A DNA stretch of 64,000 nucleotides from Rufibacter sp. XAAS-G3-1 (GCF_013623775.1 NZ_JABFAM010000006.1:1-64000), one strand, 5' to 3'. Shown: positions 27,210 through 37,931, counted from the first letter of the stretch. Made by a program: numbers and translations. The notes: generated by a model from the letters alone, not told the origin.

Positions 27210-27215
27210 CTGGGA

Positions 27216-29003
27216 TCAATCAAGTTTAAGAACTGCCAGGAAGGCTTCCTGCGGAATTTCCACGTTGCCCACTTGGCGCATCCGTTTCTTCCCTTTCTTC
27301 TGTTTTTCCAGGAGTTTCCGCTTCCGCGAGATATCCCCGCCGTAGCACTTGGCCAAGACGTTCTTCCTGAGCGCCTTCACGGTCTCCCGGGCAATGATTT
27401 TCTGCCCAATGGCGGCCTGAATGGCAATCTCAAACATTTGGCGCGGTAACAGCTCCTGCAACTTCTCGCAGAGGCGTTTGCCCCAGTCATAGGCTTTGTC
27501 ACGGTGCACGATGGCGCTGAGGGCATCTACTTTTTCGCCGTTGAGCATGATGTCCAGCTTCACCATGTGCGACTCCCGGAACCCGATGAGTTCATAATCC
27601 AGGGAAGCATAACCCCGGCTGATGGTCTTCAATTTATCAAAGAAGTCAAACACAATCTCGGCCAGTGGCATCTCAAACACCAGTTCCACCCGGTCTGAGG
27701 TCAGGAAGTTCTGCGCCTTCAGAATGGCGCGTTTGTCCATACACAGAGAGATGATGGGGCCAATGTACTCGGCCTTGGAGATGATCTGCGCCTTGATGAA
27801 CGGCTCCTCAATGTGGTCAATGTAGTTAGGCTCCGGCATCTCAGACGGGGCGTTCACTTTAATCTCGCCGTCTCTGGTGGTGAACGCCTTGAACTGCACA
27901 CTTGGCACGGTGGTGATCACGGTCATGTCAAACTCGCGCTCCAGGCGCTCCTGCACAATCTCCATGTGGAGCATGCCCAGGAACCCACACCGGAACCCGA
28001 AACCAAGCGCCGCCGAAGTCTCTGGTTCCCACACCAACGAGGCATCGTTCAACTGTAGCTTCTCCATGGAGGAACGCAGTTCTTCGTACTCAGTGGTTTC
28101 CACCGGATAAATACCCGCGAATACCATGGGTTTCACCTCTTCAAACCCCTGGATCTGGATGGTGTCTGGGTTGGCGGCGTGGGTGATGGTATCCCCTACC
28201 TTTACCTCTTTCGCATTTTTGATACCCGAGATCAAGTACCCTACGTTACCTGCCCCCAGCACCTGCTTAGGTTCCTGGTTCAACTTGAGCACGCCAATCT
28301 CGTCCGCTTCGTATTGCTTGCCGGTGGCGATGAATTTCACCTTGTCGCCTTTCCTGATGGTTCCGTTCATGATCCGGAAGTACACCTCAATACCGCGGTA
28401 CGAGTTGAACACCGAGTCAAAGATCAAGGCTTGCAGCGGCGCATCTGGGTCTCCTTTGGGGGCCGGAATACGTTCGCAGATGGCCGCCAGAATTTCGGCA
28501 ATGCCAATGCCCGCTTTTCCGGAGGCGTGCACAATATCTTCGCGCTCACAGCCAATCAGGTCAATGATTTGGTCGCTCACCTCCTCGGGCATGGCGTGCG
28601 GCAAGTCTATCTTGTTCAGAACCGGCACAATCTCCAGGTCGTTGCCAATAGCCAAATATAGGTTGGAGATGGTCTGGGCCTCAATTCCCTGCGAAGCATC
28701 CACAATCAGCAGTGCGCCCTCGCAGGCGGCAATGGAACGGGAAACCTCATAGCTAAAGTCTACGTGACCGGGCGTGTCAATAAGATTGAGTACGTAGTCT
28801 TCGCCTTTATAATTATAGTTCATCTGGATGGCGTGGCTCTTGATGGTGATGCCGCGTTCCCGCTCCAGATCCATGTTATCCAAAAGTTGGTGCTGCATTT
28901 CCCGCTCGGTCACCGACTGGGTAAACTCCAGCAAACGGTCGGCGAGGGTACTCTTGCCGTGGTCAATATGCGCAATGATGCAAAAATTGCGGATGTTCTT
29001 CAT
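27216..29003 (-). CDS. lepA: Elongation factor 4 (LepA)
   Basis: 595-residue translational GTPase, the usual length. G1 AHIDHGKST (about 10-18), switch [11 protein letters not shown]4 NKID, and the LepA-specific C-terminal region ([60 protein letters not shown]). It acts on the ribosome under ionic or temperature stress or in initiation-complex assembly. Intact; no anomalies. Confidence 0.95.
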   Translation of the reverse strand: MKNIRNFCIIAHIDHGKSTLADRLLEFTQSVTEREMQHQLLDNMDLERERGITIKSHAIQMNYNYKGEDYVLNLIDTPGHVDFSYEVSRSIAACEGALLIVDASQGIEAQTISNLYLAIGNDLEIVPVLNKIDLPHAMPEEVSDQIIDLIGCEREDIVHASGKAGIGIAEILAAICERIPAPKGDPDAPLQALIFDSVFNSYRGIEVYFRIMNGTIRKGDKVKFIATGKQYEADEIGVLKLNQEPKQVLGAGNVGYLISGIKNAKEVKVGDTITHAANPDTIQIQGFEEVKPMVFAGIYPVETTEYEELRSSMEKLQLNDASLVWEPETSAALGFGFRCGFLGMLHMEIVQERLEREFDMTVITTVPSVQFKAFTTRDGEIKVNAPSEMPEPNYIDHIEEPFIKAQIISKAEYIGPIISLCMDKRAILKAQNFLTSDRVELVFEMPLAEIVFDFFDKLKTISRGYASLDYELIGFRESHMVKLDIMLNGEKVDALSAIVHRDKAYDWGKRLCEKLQELLPRQMFEIAIQAAIGQKIIARETVKALRKNVLAKCYGGDISRKRKLLEKQKKGKKRMRQVGNVEIPQEAFLAVLKLD

Positions 29004-29096
29004 ATTCTATTTTAACAATCAACAAAGATAAGAAAGAAATGCGAGCCTCTGGAAAGCAGCGGGGAGCCTTGGTCTACTTTTTTACGTTTCGGGCTA

Positions 29097-29138
29097 CGTT
29101 TAGGGGCCGTTTTCTGAAAATAAGCCGTGAAAACCACG
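29097..29138. repeat. Interspersed double-stem hairpin (family A), degenerate
   Basis: ACGTTTAGGGGCC / AGCCGTGAAAACC around TTTTCTGAAAA. Confidence 0.5.
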
Positions 29139-29235
29139 TCATTTTCATCAACTTACACGGATTAACGGATTTTCCCTTTATTTCAAACCTCTACTTTCTG
29201 CAGCCTTCGTATAACCCCTGTTAAATCTTGACAAC

Positions 29236-29805
29236 ATGGCTGAAAATAAGAACAATGATGGGGTGTTCCGGGGAACGGAAGGGCACTTGGCCGATATTGT
29301 GGAACGCAACATCAAGGCATTGCTGGCCCGCCGCAAACAAGAGGATTTGTCCCGGAACCTGTCTGAACGGATTTCCGACAACGTGACCAAATTCACGGGC
29401 AGCATGCTGTTTGTGGTCATTCACCTATGCATGTTCGGGCTTTGGATTGTCTGGAACCTGGGTTGGCTGGGCCTTCCGCCGTTTGATGAATCGTTTGTGG
29501 TGCTGGCCATGTTTGCGTCTGTAGAGGCTATCTTCCTTTCCACCTTCGTGCTCATCAGCCAGAACCGCATGAACATCCAGGCCGACAAGCGCGCCGACCT
29601 GGATTTACAGGTGAGTTTGCTGGCTGAGCACGAAATTACCCGCCTGGTCACCCTGGTCACCGCCATCGCGAAGAAAATGGACATTGACGAGGCCCACGAT
29701 CCTGAGATAAACGAACTGGCCAGAGACGTGCAACCCGAGAAAGTGATGGACACCATGGAGCACCACCAGGAGAATGTAGAAAAGGAAAAAGCAAAGAATA
29801 GTTAA
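29236..29805 (+). CDS. DUF1003 membrane protein
   Basis: 189 residues. DUF1003 core: FTGSMLFVVIHLCMFGLWIVWN, then PPFDESFVVLAMFASVEAIFLS, FVLISQNRM and DLDLQVSLLAEHE. Two transmembrane helices with a long C-terminal cytoplasmic coil. Role unknown. Divergent from lepA, it ends at a strong hairpin that also borders the TRIC gene. Confidence 0.85.
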   Translation: MAENKNNDGVFRGTEGHLADIVERNIKALLARRKQEDLSRNLSERISDNVTKFTGSMLFVVIHLCMFGLWIVWNLGWLGLPPFDESFVVLAMFASVEAIFLSTFVLISQNRMNIQADKRADLDLQVSLLAEHEITRLVTLVTAIAKKMDIDEAHDPEINELARDVQPEKVMDTMEHHQENVEKEKAKNS

Positions 29806-29816
29806 GGTCGCCTCCT

Positions 29817-29866
29817 GCCTTCTGTTTACAGTCTCTTTTCATGAAAACAGGCTGTAAACAGAAGGC
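29817..29866. repeat. Family A hairpin with perfect 15-bp outer arms
   Basis: GCCTTCTGTTTACAG / CTGTAAACAGAAGGC around an inner CTTTTC/GAAAAC-like stem. It fills the gap between two convergent genes and touches the TRIC stop codon (29866-29868). Likely also the terminator for both. Confidence 0.85.
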
Positions 29867-30501
29867 TATTCTTTTGGGGTAAGGGTGGGGAAAGCCCATT
29901 TCAGCCGCACCGCCAGAAGCCGGATCAAGATGATGATGCCAACGGCGATCCAGACGGGCACGCCAACTGGCACCGGCGCCAAGCGCATGAACAGATAAGA
30001 CGCTCCCCCCGCCAGGCAAGCGGTCGCGTAGACTTCCCGCCTGAAAATCAAGGGTATTTCATTGCACAGGATGTCCCGCACCACGCCGCCAAACACGGCC
30101 GACACCACCCCCATGACCAGGGCAATCAGCGGCGGAACGTCCAGTCTGAGGGCTTTTTCCATGCCCAGCACCGTAAACAAGGCTATCCCCATGGTATCAA
30201 ACAAAAACAGGGTTCTCCTGAAACGCCCAATTTGCTTTCTGAAAAACAGCGTCACCATTACGGCCACAAAAACCGTTACCAAGAGCAGTTCTTCCTGAAT
30301 CCAGACGGGCCGAAGGTTCAGCAGCAAGTCCCGCATGGTTCCGCCACCCAGTGCCGTGGCAAACGCAATCACGGAAGCCCCAAACGGATCCAGTTTTTTG
30401 TCAATGGCCGTTTGCGTTCCACTAATGGCAAACACAAAGGTGCCTATCACATCAATAAAAGGAATGAGCGTCAAAGGCGGAAGATCTGGCATAGGCATCA
30501 A
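29866..30501 (-). CDS. Trimeric intracellular cation (TRIC/YadS) channel family protein
   Basis: 211 residues, about seven transmembrane helices made of two repeats. Motifs: FIDVIGTFVFAISGTQ, ATALGGGTMRDLLL in the first half and FGGVVRDILCNEIP in the second. Bacterial members conduct K+ or other monovalent cations. No operon partner. Confidence 0.9.
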   Translation of the reverse strand: MMPMPDLPPLTLIPFIDVIGTFVFAISGTQTAIDKKLDPFGASVIAFATALGGGTMRDLLLNLRPVWIQEELLLVTVFVAVMVTLFFRKQIGRFRRTLFLFDTMGIALFTVLGMEKALRLDVPPLIALVMGVVSAVFGGVVRDILCNEIPLIFRREVYATACLAGGASYLFMRLAPVPVGVPVWIAVGIIILIRLLAVRLKWAFPTLTPKE

Positions 30502-30708
30502 TTTTTGGTAAACTACGCAAAAGCAACCGATGGATGTTCTTTAAACATGGCAATATTCCTGGCGCAAGCGTCCGCTTGTGTGTGCGCACCTTTCACTGCT
30601 GTTCCGCACTCCTGCTGGTGGTTCCCGGCGAGTCCGGCGGCTCGCTTCATCCCCCGTTACGAGATTGGAGTCTCGCGCCAGTACTTTCTAAAGCCTGCTT
30701 CCGTGAGG

Positions 30709-30835
30709 CTGCCCGCTCCAAAGACCACGTAGCGTCTGGAAGACCTGCGAGCGTCTGTACCCATGGCTCGCCAATCAGGAGATTGGCCGTCCAGTAAGTG
30801 CGTAGAGCACTCACGCTAACTCTACGCACAACGGT
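30709..30835 (-). repeat. Mosaic repeat with family C core, copy 4 (inverted)
   Basis: Reverse complement reads the pieces of 25005-25128 in the same order: CTACGCAC palindrome, GCCAATCTCCTGATTGG, then ACAGACGCTCGCAGGTCTTC with CTACGTGGTCTTTGGAG. Confidence 0.65.
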
Positions 30836-30881
30836 ACTTGTTCGTGGTTTCCGGCAAGTCTGGAATCGCGCCTTTGGCTCT

Positions 30882-30913
30882 AAACCTGTGAGGTCTTGAG
30901 ACCTCACAGGTTT
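30882..30913. repeat. AAACCTGTGAGG palindrome (family D), copy 2
   Basis: AAACCTGTGAGGTCT / AGACCTCACAGGTTT, 15-bp perfect arms, two-base loop. Confidence 0.85.
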
Positions 30914-30915
30914 CC

Positions 30916-30955
30916 GCGTTTTAGGCTCGCTTTTCGCAAAACAGCCCCAAAACGC
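30916..30955. repeat. Interspersed double-stem hairpin (family A)
   Basis: GCGTTTTAGG / CCCCAAAACGC around GCTTTTCGCAAAAC; it sits directly beside the AAACCTGTG palindrome. Confidence 0.7.
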
Positions 30956-31088
30956 AGCAGCGGGGTTTTCACGCCCTACTGGAGAATGCCGGGGGTGAGG
31001 CTCTTTTCTGCGGAGGGGCGGGTACTAACTCAAAAAGGCATGCGGAGCCAGTTATATTTTATCTATAAGTCAACGCTGAACGAAAGCT

Positions 31089-31123
31089 ATTTTGTGGCTG
31101 TTTCAAGAAAAGTAGCCTTAAAA
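31089..31123. repeat. Family A hairpin, degenerate
   Basis: ATTTTGTGGCT / AGCCTTAAAA around TTTCAAGAAAA. Confidence 0.45.
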
Positions 31124-31206
31124 CGGCCCGAGAGAGTTTTCCTTACTCCTCCCTTTCTATCTTAAAATTCGTACTTTCGCATACCGTTCACTAGCTAACC
31201 TAACAA

Positions 31207-34200
31207 ATGTCAGTTACTACTGCACAACCCTACAAACCGGTTAACCATATCCGCATCGTCACGGCCGCCTCTCTATTTGACGGCCATGATGCGGCCATCA
31301 ATATCATGCGCCGCATCATTCAGGCCTCCGGCGCAGAGGTCATTCACCTGGGCCACAACCGCTCCGTGCAAGAGATTGTGGACTGTGCCATTCAGGAAGA
31401 TGCCCAAGCCATTGCCATTACCTCCTACCAGGGCGGCCACCTGGAGTACTTCAAGTACATGTATGACCTGCTCCACGAGCGCGGCTGCGGACATATAAGA
31501 ATCTTCGGCGGCGGCGGCGGCGTAATTCTGCCCACCGAAATTGAAGAGCTGCACGGCTACGGCATCGCCCGTATCTATTCCCCGGATGATGGGCGCGCCA
31601 TGGGCTTGCAGGGCATGATCAATGACATGCTGGAGAAGTGCGATTTTCCTACCGGGCAGAACCTGAACGGCGAGGTGAAGCACCTGAAAGAAAAAGACAT
31701 CAAATCCATCGCCCGCCTGATCTCCGCGGCAGAGAACTTCCCGGAGGAATTCGCGAAGGTGAAAAAAGACCTCACCCCAGCCCTCTCCCGCGGAGAGGGA
31801 GCTTCTTCCTCCCCGCGGGAGAGGGGGCCGGGGGGTGAGGTTCCTCCAGTTTTAGGCATCACCGGTACGGGCGGGGCAGGTAAATCTTCGTTGGTAGATG
31901 AACTGGTGCGCCGGTTCCTGATGGACTTCCAGGACAAGACCATTGCCATCATCTCGGTAGACCCTTCCAAACGCAAAACCGGTGGGGCCTTGCTGGGTGA
32001 CCGTATCCGGATGAATTCCATCAGCAACAGCCGCGTGTACATGCGCTCGCTGGCCACTCGCCAAAGCAACCTGGCTTTGAGCCGCTACGTGCAGGACGCG
32101 GTAGACGTGGTGAAAGCCGCCAACTTTGACCTGATTATTCTGGAAACCTCGGGCATTGGTCAGTCAGATACCGAGATCATTGAGCATTCAGATGCCAGCC
32201 TGTACGTGATGACGCCCGAGTACGGCGCGGCCACGCAGCTGGAGAAAATTGACATGCTGGACTTCGCGGACATCATCGCCCTGAACAAATTTGACAAGCG
32301 CGGGGCCCTGGATGCCATCAGAGATGTCAAGAAACAATACAAGCGCAACCACCAGTTGTGGGACGTGCACGATGACGAGATTCCGGTTTTCGGGACTATC
32401 GCCTCGCAGTTTAATGACCCGGGCATGAACCGCCTGTACAAAACCGTGATGGCCAAAATCTCAGAGAAATCTGGGGTGAATTTTGATTCTCAGATGCAGG
32501 CTACCGGCGAGATGTCTGAAAAAGTCTACATCATCCCTCCTGCCCGCACGCGCTACCTTTCTGAGATCGCCGAGAACAACCGTAACTATGACAAATGGGT
32601 GCAGGAACAGGCCAGCGTGGCCCAGAAACTGTACGGCATTCGGCAGTCCATTGAAGCCATTCAGGCCCTTGAAGTGGAAGATAAAGACCGCCTGACCAAA
32701 GGTTTAGAGTACGCCTACGAAGAAACAGCTTTAAGACTGGACGGCCAGAACAAGAAGCTGTTGGAAGCTTGGCCCGAGAAGCGGCAGGCGTACAAGAATG
32801 AATTCTACGAGTTCAAGGTTCGGGACAAAGTCCTGAAAATCGCGACCCACACCGAAAGCCTTTCCCACCTGAAAATACCAAAGGTAGTAACGCCGAGCTA
32901 CCAGGCTTGGGGCGACCTCTTGAAATGGAATCTGCAGGAAAACGTACCGGGTGAATTCCCGTACACGGCCGGGGTATTTCCGTTCAAACGCGAAGGCGAA
33001 GACCCTACCCGTATGTTCGCGGGCGAAGGCGGGCCGGAGCGCACCAATCGCCGTTTCCACTACGTAAGTAAAGGACTGCCAGCCAAACGGTTATCTACCG
33101 CTTTTGACTCGGTTACTTTATACGGAGAAGACCCGGATCTGCGTCCGGACATCTACGGTAAAATAGGAAACTCGGGGGTGAGTATCTGCTGCCTGGATGA
33201 TGCCAAGAAACTGTATTCGGGCTTCAACCTGGCCCACCCGATGACCTCAGTGTCCATGACCATCAACGGCCCGGCCGCCATGTTATCAGCCTTCTTCATG
33301 AACGCCGCCATTGACCAGCAGTGCGAACTGTACATCAGGGAAAACGGGTTGGAGGAAGAAGTGAACGCGCGAATCCAGGCTATTTTCCAGGAATTAGGCC
33401 AGAAACGCCCATCTTACCAAGGCGAATTGCCCGAAGGAAACGATGGCCTGGGCCTCATGCTGCTGGGAGTGACCGGAGACCAGGTGTTGCCTGCGGAAGT
33501 ATACGCTCAGATCAAGGAAAAAACCCTGGCTTCGGTGCGCGGAACCGTGCAAGCCGATATCCTGAAGGAAGACCAGGCGCAGAACACCTGTATTTTCAGC
33601 ACCGAGTTCTCACTGCGTTTGATGGGTGATGTGCAGCAGTACTTCATTGACCACAACATCCGCAACTTCTACTCGGTGTCCATCTCGGGCTACCACATTG
33701 CCGAGGCGGGTGCCAACCCGATATCGCAATTGGCGTTCACACTGGCGAACGGCTTTACCTTTGTGGAATATTACGTGAGCCGGGGCATGGACATCAACGC
33801 CTTTGCGCCAAACCTCAGTTTCTTCTTCTCCAACGGAATTGACCCGGAATACGCGGTGATCGGCCGCGTGGCCCGCAAAATCTGGGCCAAGGCGATGAAG
33901 TTGAAATACGGGGCCAATGCGCGTTCGCAGATGTTGAAGTACCACATCCAGACCTCGGGCCGTTCGCTGCACGCGCAGGAAATCGACTTCAACGACATCC
34001 GGACTACGTTGCAGGCGCTGTACGCGATCTATGACAACTGTAATTCGCTGCACACCAACGCTTATGACGAGGCTATCACCACCCCTACCGAGGCCTCAGT
34101 TCGCCGGGCCATGGCGATTCAGCTGATCATCAACCGAGAGTTAGGATTGGCCAAGAACGAGAATCCGCTGCAAGGTTCCTTCATCATAGAGGAGTTGACT

Positions 34201-34638
34201 GATCTGGTGGAAGAAGCTGTATTGCTGGAGTTTGACCGCATTACCGAGCGCGGCGGCGTGCTGGGCGCCATGGAAACTATGTACCAGCGCGGCAAGATTC
34301 AGGAGGAAAGCTTGTATTACGAAACCCTGAAGCACACCGGCGAATACCCGATCATTGGCGTGAATACCTTCCTGAGCAGCCAAGGCTCTCCCACCGTGAT
34401 TCCGTCAGAAGTGATTAGGGCCACCGAGGAGGAGAAGCAATACCAGATTACTATGCTAAAGGAGTTACATGAGCGTCATGCGGAAAAAACTCCTGCTCTT
34501 TTGAGGCAGTTGCAGGAAGTATCGGTACAAAACGGTAACATCTTTGAAGCCATTATGGAGACGGCCAAATACTGCTCTTTAGGACAAATCACCAATGCCC
34601 TTTTTGCCGTTGGTGGCCAATACCGTAGAAATATGTAG
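31207..34638 (+). CDS. icmF: Fused isobutyryl-CoA mutase IcmF
   Basis: 1143 residues. Order: B12-binding domain (about 12-150, His27 in DGHDAAI as the lower axial ligand); MeaB-like G-protein chaperone with Walker [10 protein letters not shown] (about 219-227) and NKFD (about 358-363); long linker; then the mutase TIM barrel from about 560 ([20 protein letters not shown], typical of IcmF rather than methylmalonyl-CoA mutase). It interconverts isobutyryl-CoA and butyryl-CoA (also isovaleryl/pivalyl in some) with adenosylcobalamin. Between the B12 and G domains residues about 189-213 are encoded by a GC-rich palindrome (31770-31840) with no match to the family, an in-frame insertion. Stand-alone gene. 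Confidence 0.9.
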   Translation: MSVTTAQPYKPVNHIRIVTAASLFDGHDAAINIMRRIIQASGAEVIHLGHNRSVQEIVDCAIQEDAQAIAITSYQGGHLEYFKYMYDLLHERGCGHIRIFGGGGGVILPTEIEELHGYGIARIYSPDDGRAMGLQGMINDMLEKCDFPTGQNLNGEVKHLKEKDIKSIARLISAAENFPEEFAKVKKDLTPALSRGEGASSSPRERGPGGEVPPVLGITGTGGAGKSSLVDELVRRFLMDFQDKTIAIISVDPSKRKTGGALLGDRIRMNSISNSRVYMRSLATRQSNLALSRYVQDAVDVVKAANFDLIILETSGIGQSDTEIIEHSDASLYVMTPEYGAATQLEKIDMLDFADIIALNKFDKRGALDAIRDVKKQYKRNHQLWDVHDDEIPVFGTIASQFNDPGMNRLYKTVMAKISEKSGVNFDSQMQATGEMSEKVYIIPPARTRYLSEIAENNRNYDKWVQEQASVAQKLYGIRQSIEAIQALEVEDKDRLTKGLEYAYEETALRLDGQNKKLLEAWPEKRQAYKNEFYEFKVRDKVLKIATHTESLSHLKIPKVVTPSYQAWGDLLKWNLQENVPGEFPYTAGVFPFKREGEDPTRMFAGEGGPERTNRRFHYVSKGLPAKRLSTAFDSVTLYGEDPDLRPDIYGKIGNSGVSICCLDDAKKLYSGFNLAHPMTSVSMTINGPAAMLSAFFMNAAIDQQCELYIRENGLEEEVNARIQAIFQELGQKRPSYQGELPEGNDGLGLMLLGVTGDQVLPAEVYAQIKEKTLASVRGTVQADILKEDQAQNTCIFSTEFSLRLMGDVQQYFIDHNIRNFYSVSISGYHIAEAGANPISQLAFTLANGFTFVEYYVSRGMDINAFAPNLSFFFSNGIDPEYAVIGRVARKIWAKAMKLKYGANARSQMLKYHIQTSGRSLHAQEIDFNDIRTTLQALYAIYDNCNSLHTNAYDEAITTPTEASVRRAMAIQLIINRELGLAKNENPLQGSFIIEELTDLVEEAVLLEFDRITERGGVLGAMETMYQRGKIQEESLYYETLKHTGEYPIIGVNTFLSSQGSPTVIPSEVIRATEEEKQYQITMLKELHERHAEKTPALLRQLQEVSVQNGNIFEAIMETAKYCSLGQITNALFAVGGQYRRNM
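31770..31840. repeat. GC-rich palindrome inserted in frame in icmF
   Basis: CTCACCCCAGCCCTCTCCCG and CGGGAGAGGGGGCCGGGGGG are the two long arms; the spacer is short. The same GC-rich unit occurs as a half copy at 37771-37812 outside genes. It adds about 24 residues ([20 protein letters not shown]) in a linker and keeps the frame. Confidence 0.85.
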
Positions 34639-34705
34639 CAAGGCTCGTGCGCTCAGTAGCCCGCGCCAACCGAGGCGACGCAAGCGCGTTTATCGCCTGT
34701 TTTCA

Positions 34706-34737
34706 GAAAAGGAGCCTGTAACTGCAGGCTCCTTTTC
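34706..34737 (+). terminator. Terminator after icmF
   Basis: GAAAAGGAGCCTG / CAGGCTCCTTTTC with a TAACTG loop, followed by TTTTGC. A TCGCCTGTTTTCAG segment just before it is family A-like. Confidence 0.85.
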
Positions 34738-34890
34738 TTTTGCAGGTAAGCACCGGTTTGACATTCATCTTTTCCGTGGCAAAACGAGATTCAAACCGGC
34801 GCTAAAACCATTTCTGGTTTTTTGATATGCTGCAAATCTGACAGGTAGCTCAGCCTTTCAAAAACAAAAACCGCAGGCATGAAAATCTTG

Positions 34891-34898
34891 TATCTTTG
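34891..34898 (+). promoter_or_regulatory. -7 promoter element of the Rpn-family gene
   Basis: Perfect TATCTTTG 23 bases before the ATG at 34921. No clear TTTG was seen at the expected -33 place, so only half the promoter is supported. Confidence 0.4.
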
Positions 34899-34920
34899 GG
34901 TATAGCATAAGAAAACAACA

Positions 34921-35769
34921 ATGGCTGAGTTCACGGAAAGATACATCAACCCGTTCACCGACTACGGTTTCAAGAAGTTGTTCGGGGAAGAACCCAACAA
35001 AGACCTGCTGCTGGACTTCCTGAACGTGCTCCTGAAGGAGGAACAGGGCGAAATCATAGACTTAACCTATCTGAAGAGCGAACACCTGGGAACGGGCGAA
35101 CTGGACAGAAAAGCCATCTTCGACCTGTACTGCGAGAACGAGAGAGGTGAGAAGTTCATCGTGGAACTGCAGAAGACCAAGCAGAACTTCTTCAAGGACA
35201 GGACGGTCTACTACTCCACCTTCCCCATCCGGGAGCAGGCCAAGCGGGCCGACTGGAACTACGAGCTGAAGGCGGTCTACACCATCGCCATCCTGGACTT
35301 CGTGTTCGACGAGGACAAGCAAGACCCCGCCAAGTTCCGGTATGACATCAAACTCTCTGACACCGAAACAAAAGAGGTGTTCTACGACAAACTCACCTTC
35401 ATCTACCTGGAGATGCCCAAGTTCAACAAGACCATTGAGGAGCTGGAGACCAGGTTTGACAAGTGGCTGTACGTGATCCGGAACCTGAACCGGCTGGACA
35501 AGGTGCCCGACAAGCTGCGGGAACGGGTCTTCGAGAAGCTGTTCGAGGCCGCCGAGATAGCCAAATTCACCCCAGAACAGATCCGCTCCTACGAGGACAG
35601 CCTAAAGTACTACCGCGACATGAAGAACTCGCTGGATACGGCAAGGGAAGAAGGGAGAGAAGAAAGGAATGTAGAAATAGCCAAAGAAATGGTGCTGGCC
35701 GGTGAGCCTACTGAAAAGATAATGCGGTTCACAGGGTTGTCGCTTGAACAAATAGAAAAACTGAGATAA
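34921..35769 (+). CDS. Rpn family recombination-promoting nuclease / putative transposase
   Basis: 282 residues. PD-(D/E)XK core: FTDYGFKKLFGEEPNKDLLLDFLN, then IFDLYCENERGEKFIVELQK with the D..E.Q signature, HYST-like region VYYSTFPIREQ. The C-terminus has the AREEGREE and IAKEMVLAGEPTEKIMRFTGLS repeats typical of this group. Rpn proteins act as DNA endonucleases and can promote recombination; some relatives protect against phages. GC content and codon choice (GAC, AAG, CTG rich) differ a little from neighbours, consistent with recent arrival. A strong hairpin closes the unit. Confidence 0.85.
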   Translation: MAEFTERYINPFTDYGFKKLFGEEPNKDLLLDFLNVLLKEEQGEIIDLTYLKSEHLGTGELDRKAIFDLYCENERGEKFIVELQKTKQNFFKDRTVYYSTFPIREQAKRADWNYELKAVYTIAILDFVFDEDKQDPAKFRYDIKLSDTETKEVFYDKLTFIYLEMPKFNKTIEELETRFDKWLYVIRNLNRLDKVPDKLRERVFEKLFEAAEIAKFTPEQIRSYEDSLKYYRDMKNSLDTAREEGREERNVEIAKEMVLAGEPTEKIMRFTGLSLEQIEKLR

Positions 35770-35784
35770 AAACAAGAAGTAACC

Positions 35785-35842
35785 ACCCCTACACATCAGC
35801 TGGGTTTGGAAAGCCCCAATTGCTTTCCAAACCCATAGGGGT
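35785..35842 (+). terminator. Nested hairpin after the Rpn gene
   Basis: ACCCCTA / TAGGGGT outer stem and TGGGTTTGGAAAGC / GCTTTCCAAACCCA inner stem, loop CCCAATT. Very stable; no long T tract, so repeat or terminator. Confidence 0.7.
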
Positions 35843-36042
35843 ACTATGGGCGACTACAAATAAATTTCCAGTCACGGTTTAGCTCAGTACTGGTATTTTA
35901 GCCTTTCCTTGCCTGCTTCTTTTGTAACAAACCTGGCTGGCCCTCTCGTTTAAACAGGAAACCCTGCACTACTTACCTCTCATTTTTCTATAGTAAATGC
36001 GTATTCTTTAGAAGCCAATTACTTTCAACCTTTACGGCAGCT

Positions 36043-37491
36043 ATGAACTGGATATTGATCGCAGATATTCTCTATATTCTGGTGCTGGTGCCGGTGAGCC
36101 TGCGCATTATCCATGACACCAACAGCAGCAGCAAAACCATTGCCTACCTGTTGCTGGTCATCTTCCTTCCGGTGCTGGGTATTTTCTTTTACTTCTCGTT
36201 CGGGATCAATTACCACAAACGCCAACTCTACAGTAAAAAACTGACCGAAGATGATGCCTTGCGCCAGGAGTTGGAAACCAGGATCATCTCTAAAACCGAA
36301 CTGAACCTCCAAACCAACCAGGAGGCCATTCAGGATGCCGAGGGGCTGGTCACGTTATTGCTCAAGGACAGTTGGAGCCCCTTGACCGGCGGCAACCAGG
36401 TGAAGCTTCTGTTTAACGGCGAAGAGAAATTCCCCGAGCTCCTCCAGGCCTTACAGGCGGCCACGCACCACATTCACCTGGAATACTACATTTACGAAAA
36501 TGACACCATTGGCAACCGCATCAAGGAGGTACTCATCCAGAAGGCGCGGGAAGGCGTGCAGGTGCGGATGATCTACGACGATTTCGGGAGCAGATCCATC
36601 CGCAAGAAAGTGGTGCAGGAACTGCGGGCGGCGGGCGTGGAAGCGTATCCGTTCCACAAAATAAAACTTATCTATTTCGCCAACCGGCTCAACTACCGCA
36701 ATCACCGGAAAATCATTGTCGTGGACGGCGCGTGCGGTTTTGTAGGCGGCATCAACATCAGTGACCGTTATATCAATACGCCGGGCGGCGAAAACGAACG
36801 GTATTGGCGCGACACGCACCTGCGCATAGATGGGCCGGGCACCTTTTACCTGCAATATCTTTTTTTCTGCGACTGGAATTTCTGCTCCAAGCAGCAACTG
36901 GCACCAGAACCGGTTTATTTTAGCACCCACCGGCACCCGGGCAATGTAAGCGTGCAGATTGCCGCCAGCGGCCCAGATTCGCCCACGGCCACCATCATGC
37001 TTTCTTTGTTCAAGGCGATCAATCTGGCCAAAAAAGAAATCCTGATCACCACCCCTTATTTTATACCCGGCGAAAGCCTGCTGGACGCCCTCAAGGCGGC
37101 GGCCCTCAGCGGCGTATCGGTGAAAGTCCTGACCCCGCATGTTTCGGATTCTCGCCTGGTCAATGCCGCCGCCTGGTCTTACTATGAGGATCTGATGAAG
37201 GCCGGGGTTGAGATTTACCTGTACCAAAAAGGCTTCGTGCACGCCAAAACCCTGGTGGTGGACAGCTATCTGGCCATTGTAGGCACCGCAAACATGGATG
37301 CCCGCAGCTTTGACCTCAACTTTGAGGTGAATGCCCTTGTGTACAACCATGAAATCGCAGATCAGTTAGCCGCCGCCTTCCAGGAAGATTTGAAGAATGC
37401 CGAAAAGATTGAAAAAGAAGCTTGGCTCAGCCGCCCAAAATCCCGGAAGCTCCTGGAAAGGATAGCCCGGCTTTTATCCCCGCTCCTTTGA
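36043..37491 (+). CDS. cls: Cardiolipin synthase (ClsA-type phospholipase D)
   Basis: 482 residues. Two N-terminal transmembrane helices (about 3-58), then two PLD domains with HxKxxxxD motifs: NHRKIIVVDG (about 224-233) and HAKTLVVD (about 401-408) followed by GTANMDARSFDLNFEVNA. It joins two phosphatidylglycerol molecules to make cardiolipin in the inner membrane. Length and order are normal. Monocistronic. Confidence 0.95.
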   Translation: MNWILIADILYILVLVPVSLRIIHDTNSSSKTIAYLLLVIFLPVLGIFFYFSFGINYHKRQLYSKKLTEDDALRQELETRIISKTELNLQTNQEAIQDAEGLVTLLLKDSWSPLTGGNQVKLLFNGEEKFPELLQALQAATHHIHLEYYIYENDTIGNRIKEVLIQKAREGVQVRMIYDDFGSRSIRKKVVQELRAAGVEAYPFHKIKLIYFANRLNYRNHRKIIVVDGACGFVGGINISDRYINTPGGENERYWRDTHLRIDGPGTFYLQYLFFCDWNFCSKQQLAPEPVYFSTHRHPGNVSVQIAASGPDSPTATIMLSLFKAINLAKKEILITTPYFIPGESLLDALKAAALSGVSVKVLTPHVSDSRLVNAAAWSYYEDLMKAGVEIYLYQKGFVHAKTLVVDSYLAIVGTANMDARSFDLNFEVNALVYNHEIADQLAAAFQEDLKNAEKIEKEAWLSRPKSRKLLERIARLLSPLL

Positions 37492-37770
37492 TCAATTCCT
37501 GCCATGCCGTTGCAGCCTTCCGGCATAGTATTATCCAACCGTATAAAGGGAAAGGCGGAAGAATTTTTGCCCGATCCCATCTTTTTGGAAGGATACTGCG
37601 GTAATTTATGGCACCCCAAGTAACCGTTAACTTTAAGACTGTTTTCAGGAAAACGCCTAAGGCAGGGGCAATCTCTTGTGGTTGCCCTTTCTGTGGTGGA
37701 TTCAATAACGCAAAAAGGCGACCACCAGGGATTACCCCTGCCTTAACTCTAACCTTCGCAGGAGAAAGAG

Positions 37771-37812
37771 ACCTCACCTCCCCAGCCCCTCTCCCGCGGA
37801 GAGGGGAGCCCG
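37771..37812. repeat. GC-rich palindrome, intergenic copy
   Basis: AGCCCCTCTCCCGCGGAGAG and neighbours; same family as the insert in icmF, shorter here. Confidence 0.7.
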
Positions 37813-37819
37813 GCAGACG

Positions 37820-37927
37820 CGTTTCGGGGCTGTTTTGCGAAAAACGGGCCGTAAACGGTTCTAAACCTGTGAGGTCTTGGAGACCTCACAGGTTTAGAAC
37901 CGTTTTAGGGAAAACAGCCCCGAAACG
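37820..37927. repeat. Nested palindrome: family D inside family A
   Basis: CGTTTCGGGGCTGTTTT pairs with AAAACAGCCCCGAAACG over the full 108 bp. Inside, AACGGTTCTAAACCTGTGAG pairs with its complement (37854-37904). So one palindrome appears inserted in the other; a very stable long hairpin. Confidence 0.85.
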
Positions 37928-37931
37928 GCAT

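Larger units (their letters stand above)
30502..31206. other. Intergenic region, 705 bp, repeat mosaic before icmF
   Basis: No gene. It holds GC-rich repeat pieces including GGCGCGAG-type palindromes, a sequence at 30668-30703 matching 37989-38022 inverted, family C (inverted, 30709-30752), palindromes at 30760-30835, one AAACCTGTG palindrome and two family A hairpins. The icmF promoter should be in the last 100 bases. Confidence 0.55.

Noticed and set aside
34921-35769. Intact transposon around the Rpn-family gene
   Set aside because: No inverted ends or target duplication flank it; the hairpin downstream has no partner upstream.
37427-37777. 116-codon minus frame after cardiolipin synthase
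   Set aside because: Partly antisense to the synthase and partly in repeats; composition is not coding-like.
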